In this document: piece after piece, positions 37,737-47,089 of the stretch | Numbering within the stretch: position 1 is the first letter of the stretch | How the letters are laid out: each line of letters opens with the position of its first letter | DNA from: an uncultured Gallionellaceae bacterium | GTDB taxonomy: Bacteria; Pseudomonadota; Gammaproteobacteria; Burkholderiales; Gallionellaceae | DNA: 50,273 nucleotides | NCBI GenBank assembly: GCA_903913145.1 | Contig: CAIWKC010000104.1 | Location: forward strand, 1 to 50,273 | Direction of reading: 5' to 3' | The notes under the pieces: model-generated | What the model saw: the letters and a program-made list of their open reading frames with translations, nothing else | The model's database searches: none | Told to the model about the DNA's origin: nothing | Position numbers and translations under genes: made by a program

Positions 37737-37871
37737 ATGGGATCCGTTGAATTCACAATTTATATGCTCGTTGCATTGTATGGTCTGTTTGCTATAGCAG
37801 TTTGGTTTGATGAAGAAAGCATGCACAAAGCAGATCGAGAAGATATACATCACATGCACATGCATAATTAA
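37737..37871 (+). CDS. 44-residue membrane peptide with His/Met-rich tail
   Basis: The start is fixed by GAAGGAG 7 bases before ATG 37737; the longer track ORF is an unsupported extension. One hydrophobic helix (EFTIYMLVALYGLFAIAVW) is followed by a cytosolic or periplasmic tail, FDEESMHKADREDIHHMHMHN, with five His and three Met. The composition suggests a metal-binding tail or a small subunit of a membrane complex, but no family is recognised. The layout (one helix, charged tail) also resembles small respiratory-oxidase accessory peptides. Confidence 0.6.
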   Translation: MGSVEFTIYMLVALYGLFAIAVWFDEESMHKADREDIHHMHMHN

Positions 37872-38186
37872 TTTAACCTGTGACAATTGATGTTGGAAAG
37901 TTCCGATTAAATTTTTCATATTCCTTCGTATCGCGGGGGAATATGAGAGGTTTATCCCGGATTATTTTGGGTTTAGAACTTTGTAACGCGTTGATGTTGC
38001 GTTGTTTGTGCTTGAATTGAGTTCCTAAATTAATTCCCACTGTCGAGTGCGGGCGCTTTTGTTTAGCGCAACCTTAAGTCATAGACAAAATTCCGCAAGT
38101 ACCAGACGATACAAGCACCGCAAGGAATTAAAGTAAAAACACAGTTTGTGCTTACTAACTAGCTAGTTAAAAACTAAGGAGAAAAA
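37872..38186. other. Gene-free intergenic stretch
   Basis: About 315 bases with no supportable ORF. I see no clear terminator or promoter. Confidence 0.45.
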
Positions 38187-39041
38187 ATGTTCATCATTGC
38201 AGGAGTTTCAGGACATGTTGGATCAGCCGCAGCAGACGTGTTGCTGAGCAAAGGTCAAAAGATTAAAGTGATTGTGCGTGACATTAAAAAAGGGGAAAAG
38301 TGGATTCAACGAGGTGCTGAAGTCGCAGTAGGCAGCTTGGAGGATCAGGCATTTTTAACCGGTGTTCTTAAAGGCGCCAATGGTGCCTTCTTGTTATTGC
38401 CACCCAATTTTGCTTCTGTTGAAATATTGGCAGATCAAAAAAAATTGGGAGTAACAATTGCTTCGGCCGTTAAGGATGCACAACTTTCCCATGTTGTAGC
38501 ACTTTCATCAAATGGTGCAGATCAAGCTGAAGGTACGGGCCCGATTAAGGGGCTGTACCATTTTGAGAATGCTCTGCGCGCAAGTGGAGCAAAAATTACT
38601 GCTATACGCGCAGGATATTTTATGGAAAATGTGGGTCAGGCAATTGGTGCGGCCAAGGCTGCCGGAATATATCCAAATATGCTTCCGTCACAGGATATCG
38701 TGATGCCGATGGTTGCAACCAGAGACATTGGTCAATTGGTTGCGGAATGCCTGATAGCGGGACCAAAGTCCGAAATTGTCGATCTTACAGGTCCCGGCTA
38801 CACAGTAAAACAACTGTCAGAAAAGATTGGCAAAGCGCTGAATAAGCCACTCAAAATTGTTGATATTCCGCAAGCAGGATGGTTGGAGGCGCTTACCAAC
38901 GGTGGCGTTCCTAAACCTTGGGCCGAGCAATACGTGGAGATGTACCAAGGAATGCTTTCAGGAAAAGTAACGCCAAAAGGTGACCGCACCGTAGTCGGCA
39001 ATACCCAGATTGATATGGTAATTGCTTCACTGCTAAGCTGA
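38187..39041 (+). CDS. NmrA-like NAD(P)-binding protein
   Basis: The 284-residue Rossmann-fold protein of the atypical short-chain dehydrogenase group has an N-terminal dinucleotide motif (GVSGHVGSAAADVLL), an NmrA-type layout (VVALSSNGADQAEG, ITAIRAGYFMENV) and no YxxxK catalytic pair. Such proteins are NAD(P)H sensors or quinone/azo-type reductases. AAGGAG precedes the ATG. It stands alone, followed by a terminator; a redox function beyond NAD(P) binding is not supported. Confidence 0.85.
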   Translation: MFIIAGVSGHVGSAAADVLLSKGQKIKVIVRDIKKGEKWIQRGAEVAVGSLEDQAFLTGVLKGANGAFLLLPPNFASVEILADQKKLGVTIASAVKDAQLSHVVALSSNGADQAEGTGPIKGLYHFENALRASGAKITAIRAGYFMENVGQAIGAAKAAGIYPNMLPSQDIVMPMVATRDIGQLVAECLIAGPKSEIVDLTGPGYTVKQLSEKIGKALNKPLKIVDIPQAGWLEALTNGGVPKPWAEQYVEMYQGMLSGKVTPKGDRTVVGNTQIDMVIASLLS

Positions 39042-39094
39042 TTCTTTGGACACTGAAAAAATATTATCAATCCCTGAGTTCTCTTTTATATTCA

Positions 39095-39124
39095 TCATTC
39101 CCGCTGTGCGGGAATGAGTTTTTT
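39095..39124 (+). terminator. Rho-independent terminator after the NmrA-like gene
   Basis: CATTCCCGC-TGT-GCGGGAATG is followed by AGTTTTTT. The ATTCCC/GGGAAT arms are also typical of a dispersed repeat family in betaproteobacteria. Confidence 0.75.
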
Positions 39125-39252
39125 AGGACGATTCTAAAATCTTGGTTGAATAAAGATATTTACGTGATGTTACAAAATCATTCAACAGGTTGCGGTTAAT
39201 TCACTGTGATGGTAAAACAGCACAATTAATAAATCATGGGGAATCTTTGATC

Positions 39253-41223
39253 ATGCCTGAGACAATACATTTTCCCGGCACCCATGAAATTCATTCAACA
39301 AACTTAATTCCCTCTAGTGCGCCTTGCGTCATGCTGATTTTTGGCGCTACGGGAGATCTTACTAAACGTCTACTGATACCGGCTTTATACAACCTTGCTT
39401 GCGATGGACTGTTGTCAGACAATTTTGCGCTGCTTGGTACGGGCAGAACTCAATTAACAACCGAGGCTTTCCATGAGCACATGAGTAGCGAAGATCAGGG
39501 AATCCGAAAATTTCATACGCGGAATACTTTCGATGAGGCGGTTTGGAATAAACTGGCCAGTCGGCTTCATTACGTCAGTAGCAACATCGACGATCCTGAA
39601 GATTTTAAAAAATTGCGAGATCAGGTTGTTCAGCTAGATAAACAATATCAGGCGGGTGGAAATGTTCTGATGTACTTGGCGACTTCCCCCAGTTTATTCG
39701 GTCAACTCTGTGCAAAACTTCGGCAAGCTGGATTTAATGATGGACCTGGTTGGAAGCGCATTATCATTGAAAAACCATTTGGAACTGATCTGGAGTCGGC
39801 ACGAAAGTTGAATCAAGAAGTTCTTGCCCACTGGGAAGAGAATCAGATATATCGAATTGACCATTATTTGGGAAAAGAAACAGTTCAGAACCTTCTGGCA
39901 TTTCGATTTTCGAACGGAATGTTTGAACCACTCTGGAATAAAAATAATATAGACAATATTCAATTCAATGTCTGTGAAGAAGTCGATGTGGGTTCGCGCG
40001 GCGGTTATTACGATGGTTCCGGCGTACTTCGTGACATGATGCAAAACCATATGTTTCAAATGTTGGCTTACTTGTGTATGGAGCCACCTGCTTCATTTGC
40101 TGCAGACTCGATACGAAACGAGAAAGCCAAACTGCTCAACTCGGTACGCATATTCAAGCCCGAAGAAGTTGCGCGTAACTTCGTTCGCGGACAATATGGA
40201 GCTACTCTGCAGCATAACGGCACGCTAAAGTCGGGTTATCGCGAGACTCCAAACGTAAATCCTCAGTCGAACACAGAAACTTTCGCAGCAGGAAAATTGT
40301 ATATCGACAACTGGCGCTGGGAAGGTGTCCCAATCTACTTGCGTTCAGGCAAAGCCTTGTGGAAGCGTGGCACTGAAATCGTGGTTGAATTCAAGAAAGC
40401 ACCCATTGCATTATTCCATAACACGCCAGTTGAAAGAGTGTCGTCGAACCGGCTAATTTTTAATATTCAGCCGGTGCAAGGTATTGAACTATTGTTTCAG
40501 GCTAAAGTGCCCGGCCCGTTGCTGGGACTGCAAAAAGTAGACATGCGATTTAGTTATGGCGATGCATTCAACGTATCTCGTTACACCGGATACGAGGTCA
40601 TGATCTATGCCTGTACAAACGGCGATGCAACATTATTCTCGCGTGGAGATCTGGTTGAAGCTGCCTGGAAAATAGCGCAGCCTATTCTTGACTACTGGAA
40701 AGATAATCTGGCACCAGAGTTCCCGAACTACACTCGCGGATCATGGGGGCCTAAAGAAGCAAGCGAATTGTTAAAGCGTGATGGTAGGCACTGGTATGAA
40801 GTTGCCACGACAGAGATTCTGGAACGCTTGCCGCTATTTAAAGATTCAGATCCGCTACTACTAAACTCACTCACCATGGCCTTGCGCCCGATTACCGCAT
40901 CAGCCGGCGAGTTCATCCTTCACAGAGGAGCTTTGACGAAGGAAATGTACCTGATCAGCCACGGAGAGGTAGAGATAATTGACAGCACCGGGCAGGTGAT
41001 TGAGACCCTGCGTGAAGGTGATGTGTTTGGTGAAATTAGTATCCTGATTGCAACCACCCGAATAGCCACTGTCAGAGCAAAAACACTTACCGACTTGTTT
41101 GTTCTAGGAAAGGCAGACTTCTGCCGTATTCTGCGAGATCACCCTCAATTTGCCGAAACAATGCTGAAAGTTGCCAAAGAGAGATACAGTATTACGCTTT
41201 CTAAAGAACAGTTGATGAGTTAG
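39253..41223 (+). CDS. zwf: Glucose-6-phosphate dehydrogenase fused to a cyclic-nucleotide-binding domain
   Basis: The protein has about 656 residues; normal G6PD has about 490-510. The N-terminal G6PD has the coenzyme motif FGATGDLTKR and the active-site RIDHYLGKE near 201-209. From about residue 545, a complete cNMP/Crp-type domain follows (AGEFILHRGALTKEMYLISHGEVEI ... EGDVFGEISIL ... TTRIATVRA), with the Arg and FGE of the phosphate-binding cassette present. The enzyme makes NADPH and 6-phosphogluconolactone; the added domain suggests allosteric control by a cyclic nucleotide. ATG 39253 is favoured (GGGGA 10 bases upstream) over TTG 39190. There is no frameshift at the junction. Pgl and Edd genes are not adjacent. 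Confidence 0.92.
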   Translation: MPETIHFPGTHEIHSTNLIPSSAPCVMLIFGATGDLTKRLLIPALYNLACDGLLSDNFALLGTGRTQLTTEAFHEHMSSEDQGIRKFHTRNTFDEAVWNKLASRLHYVSSNIDDPEDFKKLRDQVVQLDKQYQAGGNVLMYLATSPSLFGQLCAKLRQAGFNDGPGWKRIIIEKPFGTDLESARKLNQEVLAHWEENQIYRIDHYLGKETVQNLLAFRFSNGMFEPLWNKNNIDNIQFNVCEEVDVGSRGGYYDGSGVLRDMMQNHMFQMLAYLCMEPPASFAADSIRNEKAKLLNSVRIFKPEEVARNFVRGQYGATLQHNGTLKSGYRETPNVNPQSNTETFAAGKLYIDNWRWEGVPIYLRSGKALWKRGTEIVVEFKKAPIALFHNTPVERVSSNRLIFNIQPVQGIELLFQAKVPGPLLGLQKVDMRFSYGDAFNVSRYTGYEVMIYACTNGDATLFSRGDLVEAAWKIAQPILDYWKDNLAPEFPNYTRGSWGPKEASELLKRDGRHWYEVATTEILERLPLFKDSDPLLLNSLTMALRPITASAGEFILHRGALTKEMYLISHGEVEIIDSTGQVIETLREGDVFGEISILIATTRIATVRAKTLTDLFVLGKADFCRILRDHPQFAETMLKVAKERYSITLSKEQLMS

Positions 41224-41248
41224 AAATGCATATACTAAAGGAACGAAT

Positions 41249-41749
41249 ATGAACAAGCTAATTCTGACGATGATTCTTGTAATCTCTGTCTTTCCGGCCC
41301 ATGCAGCCAATGGGGGTGAAATGTTCGGCCAGGGTAATACTCAATTTTCGCTGTTGGCCGGAAGCGGTTATGCATTCAATACTGATTATTTTGTTATAGG
41401 AGCGGGGGTAAGCTACTACGTGGCTGACAGGGTTGGCGTTGGTTTGTCTTACGAGAATTGGTCCGGGAATGGGCCCGGTATTAACAAAACTACGCCTTCC
41501 ATCCAATATGTATTTTATACCGCGAATACCATTCAACCTTATGTGGGCGCGTTCTATCGTCATGCCGCAATTGCAGATCTGCCCAGCATCAATTCCATCG
41601 GTGCACGCGCAGGAGTCTATTTTACCTCGGGGCCCAGAAGTGTTATCGGGGTCGGCGTTGCTTATGAGTCTTACCTTAATTGCCAGACAGCAATTTACAC
41701 CACATGCAGCGAGAGTTATCCTGAGATCAGCATTATTTTCGGGTTTTGA
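41249..41749 (+). CDS. Small outer-membrane beta-barrel protein
   Basis: The 166-residue protein has a signal peptide (about 1-19, ending AHA), alternating strands (FVIGAGVSYYVADRVGVGLSYENW, SVIGVGVAYESYL) and a C-terminal Phe (IIFGF), as required for barrel assembly. AAGGAA precedes the ATG, 25 bases after zwf. Two Cys near the end (NCQTAIYTTCSES) may pair. Family not recognised beyond the OmpA/OmpW-like pattern. Confidence 0.72.
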   Translation: MNKLILTMILVISVFPAHAANGGEMFGQGNTQFSLLAGSGYAFNTDYFVIGAGVSYYVADRVGVGLSYENWSGNGPGINKTTPSIQYVFYTANTIQPYVGAFYRHAAIADLPSINSIGARAGVYFTSGPRSVIGVGVAYESYLNCQTAIYTTCSESYPEISIIFGF

Positions 41750-41789
41750 AAGTTTGCGATCGTTCTTCTGTTAGAACGCGTCAATTGAA

Positions 41790-42209
41790 ATGATGTTAAG
41801 TATGCGCATCCGGCAACTCATACCAAAATCCCCTGCGACGATAGCCGGATTGTTGTCATTGCTAAGCACAATGTTCGTTGTGGCGATTTGGCTATTCCTC
41901 ATTTTCGTAGATATCCAGACCAACCAGTCGACCACTCAAGCGATACTCAGTCAGTTCACTGCAATATTTTCAATCGAGAATCCCGCACGAGTAACATTTG
42001 TATGGTTGGCAGCACTTCCATTCATTACAGCCTCAATCAGTTCAGCTTATTTGTTAAAGCTAGCCCGTTCAAAATTGATTGCAATCTTGCTTCTTGTACT
42101 GACAATCGGATCGGGACTGGTTGTGCTTTCATTTGGCCCGCTAAGCTTGGCGATTTTCGTGTTGTTGCCCGCATTCTGGGGCTGGAAATGCATCGAGGAA
42201 ATAAAATGA
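41790..42209 (+). CDS. Small integral membrane protein
   Basis: The 139-residue protein has about four hydrophobic helices (GLLSLLSTMFVVAIWLFLIF, FVWLAALPFITASISSAYLL, LIAILLLVLTIGSGLVVLSF, LAIFVLLPAFWGW). No Shine-Dalgarno is obvious at ATG 41790, and other in-frame starts are close. No family is recognised. Confidence 0.55.
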   Translation: MMLSMRIRQLIPKSPATIAGLLSLLSTMFVVAIWLFLIFVDIQTNQSTTQAILSQFTAIFSIENPARVTFVWLAALPFITASISSAYLLKLARSKLIAILLLVLTIGSGLVVLSFGPLSLAIFVLLPAFWGWKCIEEIK

Positions 42210-42360
42210 TCGGCACCAGCTTGATTGCTGAACTGCTGAATTAATTTAGGACAAACACTAATAGCGTAATATGTGAGCAAAAAGCATTCGTATTCCAAGT
42301 TTGAATTCAGGGCTGAGCAGGTAAACTTGATGTACCCAATAATCCATGAGGAATAAAGCA

Positions 42361-42660
42361 ATGAAAAACAGTCAATATTTCATAGCCAAAGACTATTTAC
42401 GTGCATTTGACCTCAAAAATATCTTTCACAAATATGTTGTGATCTACGCTCAACTTCACTGTCATGATCATGAAGATTTACTATCAAATAAAGACCGATA
42501 CGAACTGAATTTACAATTGAACGAAGCAATGAACGAAATGAACTTGCTTGTATTGAAAATGAAGGAATCCAAACAGGATAAAGTTGAACTGGGCAAAGAC
42601 GTACTTCCAACTGTTCATGCTACAAAAAAACCGGTGAATTTCGCCCAGTCAATTAACTAG
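42361..42660 (+). CDS. Small hypothetical protein
   Basis: This is a protein of about 99 residues, charged and helical, with a Cys/His cluster (HCHDHED) in the middle and no signal peptide. GAGGA lies 9 bases upstream of ATG 42361, which favours it over the track start. I cannot name the family. The HCHDHED motif could bind a metal, but nothing else supports that. Confidence 0.5.
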   Translation: MKNSQYFIAKDYLRAFDLKNIFHKYVVIYAQLHCHDHEDLLSNKDRYELNLQLNEAMNEMNLLVLKMKESKQDKVELGKDVLPTVHATKKPVNFAQSIN

Positions 42661-42900
42661 ACGGCAAACTTGTCGTAAATAAATAACGCGGGTCCAAGTT
42701 TGCAGTGCTATGTCCGGCTCACGACAATAACTCGTCCTCTGGTTGCAATGATGACGACTTGGTCAAAAATATTTTACTTTGTGTGGACTTATCCAACGTA
42801 ACCACAGCGCAACCAATGGAATTTACCTGGGCGTTTTGTGAATTACCCCTTCTGGCAAAAGATTTTACGCCTGAGCAAGAAGGGGTAGAAAGTTGCAGGC

Positions 42901-44253
42901 TTAGCCCACCTTTGGCAAGTTTGCCAGAGATGCCCGAATCGCTTCTTCGGGATAGCTAAAGTCTTCCAATTGCCCAGCGAAGTACCTGTCATATGAAGCC
43001 ATATCAAAGTGACCATGACCGGATAAATTGAAGAACAAGGTCTTCTTTTCGCCTGATTCTTTGCAGCGCAATGCTTCATCAATACAAGCGCGAATTGCGT
43101 GGTTGGATTCAGGGGCGGGAATAATGCCCTCGGCGCGCGCAAACATCACGCCCGCTTCGAACGTAGCCAATTGCGGCACCGCAACCGCTTCAATCAACCC
43201 TTCATGGTAAAGCTGCGATACAAGCGGAGAGTCACCGTGATAACGCAATCCACCCGCGTGAATGCCCGGCGGCATAAAGTCGTGTCCCAACGTGTACATT
43301 TTCATCAGCGGAGTGAAGCCGGCTGTATCCCCAAAGTCATAAGCGTAAGTACCTTTTGTCAGGGTGGGACAGGAGGTTGGCTCTACCGCAACCAAACGCA
43401 CATTTTTGCCGGCGGCCTTGTCCGCAAAAAATGGAAATGCCACGCCGCCGAAGTTTGAACCCCCTCCGCATGGAGCAAACACCATATCGGGATAGTCGCC
43501 CGCTTTCTCGAATTGTTTTTTTGCTTCAAGGCCGATGATGGTTTGATGCAGCAAGACATGGTTTAGCACAGAGCCCAAAGAATAGTTGGTGTCCGCACGA
43601 GATGCGGCTTCTTCTACCGCCTCCGAAATGGCAATGCCAAGCGAACCCTGATTATTCGGGTCTTTCGCTAAAATGTTGCGACCGGTTTGGGTTTCCATAC
43701 TCGGGCTGGCGAACACTTGGCCGCCCCAGGTTTGCATCATTGAACGGCGGAACGGTTTCTGGTCATAACTCACTTTGACCATAAATATACGCACTTCCAA
43801 GCCAAACATCTGTCCGGCCATTGCAATCGACGAACCCCATTGGCCGGCACCTGTTTCGGTAGAGAGGCGTTTTATGCCAGCCAACTTGTTGTAGTAGGCC
43901 TGAGGGATAGCGGTGTTCACTTTGTGCGAACCCGCTGGCGAAACACTTTCATTTTTGTAATATATTTTGGCAGGTGTGCCGAGTGCAGCTTCAAGACGAT
44001 GCGCGCGAAATAGCGGGGAAGGCCTATATAAACGAAATGCTTCGCGCACTGGTTCGGGGATGGCTATCCAGCGTTCTGCTGAAACTTCTTGTTCAATCAG
44101 CGCCATAGGGAAAATGGCCGTTAGTGCTTCAGGCCCTATTGGCTGACCGTTTGGCCCAAGCGGCGGAGTAGGGGGGTTAGGCATGTCTGCGACAACGTTG
44201 TACCAATGTGTCGGAATTTCAGACTCGTCCAGCAAAAACTTGGTTTGCGGCAT
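42901..44253 (-). CDS. TrpB2-type tryptophan synthase beta-like PLP enzyme
   Basis: The roughly 450-residue protein is of the longer TrpB2 class rather than TrpB1. PLP-binding Lys lies in [11 protein letters not shown], with [10 protein letters not shown] and the phosphate-binding GGGSNFGG. The N-terminal extension ([19 protein letters not shown]) is characteristic of TrpB2. It condenses indole with serine; family members often act without TrpA. ATG 44253 is chosen because GAGGAG precedes it at 7 bases; the track start is five codons earlier without one. No trpA is adjacent. Confidence 0.93.
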   Translation of the reverse strand: MPQTKFLLDESEIPTHWYNVVADMPNPPTPPLGPNGQPIGPEALTAIFPMALIEQEVSAERWIAIPEPVREAFRLYRPSPLFRAHRLEAALGTPAKIYYKNESVSPAGSHKVNTAIPQAYYNKLAGIKRLSTETGAGQWGSSIAMAGQMFGLEVRIFMVKVSYDQKPFRRSMMQTWGGQVFASPSMETQTGRNILAKDPNNQGSLGIAISEAVEEAASRADTNYSLGSVLNHVLLHQTIIGLEAKKQFEKAGDYPDMVFAPCGGGSNFGGVAFPFFADKAAGKNVRLVAVEPTSCPTLTKGTYAYDFGDTAGFTPLMKMYTLGHDFMPPGIHAGGLRYHGDSPLVSQLYHEGLIEAVAVPQLATFEAGVMFARAEGIIPAPESNHAIRACIDEALRCKESGEKKTLFFNLSGHGHFDMASYDRYFAGQLEDFSYPEEAIRASLANLPKVG

Positions 44254-44539
44254 GTTAAATCTCCTCACTGATGTTTTTATGTAATGTCTCCAGAAAGTCC
44301 TGCTGGAAACAGGTGTAAGTGTACTTCACTGACAAACTGTTTTCACGTTATTAAAGAAGGCTCCCCTTTCAAATTGAACCCGATAAAGTTGCCGGTTGAT
44401 CCATTTCAGGGGGTGTTATAGCCGCAAAACAAATCTCAGAGTTTCAGTAGCCACTCTTTCGCTTGCCATCCATCATCAAAATGTCGTAGAATTCGCGCCC
44501 TTTGGCTTTGACCAAACAAATTTTTATTGGGTTTTGACT

Positions 44540-44794
44540 ATGGTTATCATTCGTATGTCTCGCGGCGGCTCCAAGAATCGTCCGTACTTTAACGTTGTAG
44601 TGGCTGACTCGCGCAATCGCCGCGATGGTCGTTTTATTGAACGCGTGGGTTTCTACAATCCATTGGCTGCTGAAGGTCAAGAAGGTTTGCGTCTTGAATT
44701 GGGACGTGTTACCCATTGGCAAGAAAAAGGTGCGCAATTGAGCGACGCCGTAGCAAAGTTGGTAAAACGCGCTGGTGCAGCAGCAACAGTCTAA
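44540..44794 (+). CDS. rpsP: 30S ribosomal protein S16
   Basis: The 84 residues start [41 protein letters not shown], the S16 signature. The track ORF is extended upstream without support; ATG 44540 is the family start. It is the first gene of the rpsP-rimM-trmD-rplS operon; a palindromic repeat lies between it and rimM. Confidence 0.96.
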   Translation: MVIIRMSRGGSKNRPYFNVVVADSRNRRDGRFIERVGFYNPLAAEGQEGLRLELGRVTHWQEKGAQLSDAVAKLVKRAGAAATV

Positions 44795-44821
44795 CGAGAA
44801 TGGCGAATAGCCATCTCGTTT

Positions 44822-44858
44822 CCCCCCTCCCTAACCCTCCCCCAGTGGGAGAGGGGAC
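44822..44858. repeat. Single palindromic repeat R6 between rpsP and rimM
   Basis: CCCCCCTCCCTAACCCTCCC followed by GGGAGAGGGGACAAA is the left unit of the same family that interrupts hrpA. It is non-coding here and ends about 17 bases before the rimM start. Confidence 0.85.
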
Positions 44859-44875
44859 AAACGAGGTGAGGCACA

Positions 44876-45403
44876 ATGGAAGTTGACGCACTAGACCCCA
44901 TGGTTGTCATGGGGCGTATCGTTGGAGCGCAGGGGATTCTCGGCTGGGTGAAGGTGCAAACTTTTACCGAACATTTGGATGGCCTGCTGGACTACGATAA
45001 ATGGTATTTAGGCAACGACAAGCAGCCGTGGCGAAATGTCGATGTGCTGGAAGCCAATGTACACGGCAAAGTTTTGGTAGCAAGATTGCCTGGAATTCTC
45101 GACCGTACAACTGCGGAGCAATGCAAAGGTCTATTGGTTGCAGTGCATCGTGACAGCTTGCCTAAGCAGGAGCCCGGTGAATACTACTGGTCTGATTTGA
45201 TCGGTTTGCAGGTGGTTAACCTTGCCGATGAATCGTTGGGGATTGTAGATACTTTACTTGAAACCGGCGCAAATGATGTGCTGAGTGTGCGCGATGCGCA
45301 GGGCAAGGAAATGTTGATTCCCTTTCTAGCCAGCGTTATTCAGCAAGTAAGTTTGGATGAAAAAGTAATACGCGTGGATTGGCAGGCGGATTATCTTAAA
45401 TGA
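44876..45403 (+). CDS. rimM: Ribosome maturation factor RimM
   Basis: The 175-residue protein has the N-terminal RimM domain ([23 protein letters not shown]) and the PRC-barrel C-terminal domain ([13 protein letters not shown] ... [25 protein letters not shown]). It assists 30S maturation with S19. GAGGTGAGG lies before the ATG. It overlaps trmD by 4 bases. Confidence 0.96.
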   Translation: MEVDALDPMVVMGRIVGAQGILGWVKVQTFTEHLDGLLDYDKWYLGNDKQPWRNVDVLEANVHGKVLVARLPGILDRTTAEQCKGLLVAVHRDSLPKQEPGEYYWSDLIGLQVVNLADESLGIVDTLLETGANDVLSVRDAQGKEMLIPFLASVIQQVSLDEKVIRVDWQADYLK

Positions 45404-46176
45404 GATTTGATGTTGTCACGCTGTTCCCCGAAATGTTCGATGCGATCACAAAATACGGGGTGACGCGACGGGCGGCGGAGCAAAACAAGTTTCAGTTACA
45501 AACGTGGAATCCACGCGAATATACAACTGACAATCATCGGACGGTGGATGATCGCCCTTATGGCGGCGGCCCCGGAATGGTAATGTTGGTGGAGCCATTG
45601 GCTCAGGCGATTAACGCAGCGAAAGCTGCACAAGCAACTAATGGCATAGTAAAAAGTTGTGTAATTCATCTATCGCCTCAAGGCAGACCACTCACCCATG
45701 CTGTGGTGAAGGAATTGCAGGGGCGTGACGAAGGTTTGATTTTGCTGGCGAGTCGTTACGAGGGCGTTGATGAGCGCCTCATTCGACAGTATGTAGATGA
45801 AGAGCTTTCCATCGGTGACTATGTACTGTCCGGTGGTGAGTTGGCAGCGATGGTGTTGATAGACAGTTTGGTGCGGCAGATTCCCGGTGTTTTGGGTGAT
45901 GCCGACTCGGCAGAGCAGGATTCTTTTGTGAATGGTCTGCTGGATTGTCCCCACTACACGCGCCCTGAAGTTTATGACGGCGAGGGAATCCCGGAAGTAT
46001 TGCTATCGGGACATCACGCTGAAATAGAGAAGTGGCGATTGAAGCAGTCATTAGGTCGAACTGCGGAACGTCGCCCGGATTTGCTGGCAACACGCCAGTT
46101 AACAAAACAGGAAGCTCGGCTACTGGCAGAGTACCAGCAGGAACAAGCATCCGTACAACAAGAGGAACTAAAATGA
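45400..46176 (+). CDS. trmD: tRNA (guanine-N1-)-methyltransferase TrmD
   Basis: The 258-residue SPOUT-fold enzyme methylates G37 of tRNA. It has [13 protein letters not shown], the knot loop [12 protein letters not shown] and [14 protein letters not shown]. It overlaps rimM upstream and rplS downstream, 4 bases each, in the standard operon. Confidence 0.97.
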   Translation: MRFDVVTLFPEMFDAITKYGVTRRAAEQNKFQLQTWNPREYTTDNHRTVDDRPYGGGPGMVMLVEPLAQAINAAKAAQATNGIVKSCVIHLSPQGRPLTHAVVKELQGRDEGLILLASRYEGVDERLIRQYVDEELSIGDYVLSGGELAAMVLIDSLVRQIPGVLGDADSAEQDSFVNGLLDCPHYTRPEVYDGEGIPEVLLSGHHAEIEKWRLKQSLGRTAERRPDLLATRQLTKQEARLLAEYQQEQASVQQEELK

Positions 46177-46550
46177 ATTTGCTCGCAATTCTTGAAAAAG
46201 AAGAAATCGCCCGTCTGGGTAAAACCATCCCTAATTTTGCACCTGGTGACACGGTTATTGTTAACGTGAACGTTGTTGAAGGTGAGCGCAAGCGTACCCA
46301 GTCTTTTGAAGGCGTGGTAATTGCCAAGCGCAACAAGAGCCTCAACTCTTCGTTCATTGTGCGTAAGGTATCGTCCGGCGAAGGTGTCGAGCGTACTTTC
46401 CAAACTTATTCCCCATCTATCGACAGCATTGAAGTGAAGCGTCGCGGTGATGTGCGTCGTGCCAAGCTGTATTACTTGCGAGATCGTTCAGGCAAGTCAG
46501 CACGTATCAAGGAAAAGCTGGTGGCACGCAAGACAGTAGCTGCTGCTTAA
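46173..46550 (+). CDS. rplS: 50S ribosomal protein L19
   Basis: The 125-residue protein starts at ATG 46173 (AGAGGA upstream, overlapping the trmD stop); the track ORF is an extension. Signature segments are [32 protein letters not shown] and [25 protein letters not shown]. It is the last gene of the operon, followed by a strong terminator. Confidence 0.97.
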   Translation: MNLLAILEKEEIARLGKTIPNFAPGDTVIVNVNVVEGERKRTQSFEGVVIAKRNKSLNSSFIVRKVSSGEGVERTFQTYSPSIDSIEVKRRGDVRRAKLYYLRDRSGKSARIKEKLVARKTVAAA

Positions 46551-46575
46551 GTTTTTAAGCAAAAAATGGTTAAAC

Positions 46576-46601
46576 AAAAGGGGAGCCTCGGCTCCCCTTT
46601 T
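46576..46601 (+). terminator. Rho-independent terminator of the rplS operon
   Basis: An 11-bp perfect stem AAAAGGGGAGC / GCTCCCCTTTT with loop CTCG lies 26 bases after rplS. Its A/T base makes it usable on either strand. Confidence 0.88.
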
Positions 46602-46656
46602 GTTGTTAAGCGAATTACTTTAAAATCAACGCTAACCTGTTCAGAGGAGAAATCAA

Positions 46657-47031
46657 ATGACAAATAATCCTGTTGGGTGGTTTGAGATCTATGTGCAAAA
46701 CATGATCCGTGCAAAAAAATTCTATGAGTCCGTATTTCAAATCAAGCTAGAAATTCTTCAAAGCGGCATCGATTTAGAAATGTGGACCTTCCCGTCAGCA
46801 ATGGATCGCTTTGGCGCTTCCGGATCATTGGTAAAAATGGATGGTTTTCCTTCCGGTGGAAACAGCACATTGGTTTACTTTAGTTGTGAAGATTGTGCAA
46901 TTGAAGCAGGCCGGGTCGTTGCTTCAGGTGGGGCAATTCAGAAGAACAAATTATCCATCGGCGAGTACGGCTTTATCGCTTTGTGTTTCGACACTGAAGG
47001 GAATATGTTCGGATTGCATTCATTAAGATAG
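46657..47031 (+). CDS. VOC (glyoxalase/bleomycin resistance) superfamily protein
   Basis: The 124-residue protein is a single VOC domain. Paired beta-alpha-beta modules include WFEIYVQNMIRAKKFYESVF at the start and FIALCFDTEGNMFGLHS at the end. A metal-binding His is not obvious in the first module, so the substrate is unknown. GAGGAG precedes the ATG. Monocistronic by context. Confidence 0.88.
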   Translation: MTNNPVGWFEIYVQNMIRAKKFYESVFQIKLEILQSGIDLEMWTFPSAMDRFGASGSLVKMDGFPSGGNSTLVYFSCEDCAIEAGRVVASGGAIQKNKLSIGEYGFIALCFDTEGNMFGLHSLR

Positions 47032-47089
47032 TATTAAAATTCAATGGATGCTGAAACTTTGTAATTTCCGTAGGGCATCATAACAACAC

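Noticed and set aside
42705-42959. Plus-strand ORF before trpB2
   Set aside because: It overlaps the trpB2 end, with no ribosome-binding site or recognisable sequence.
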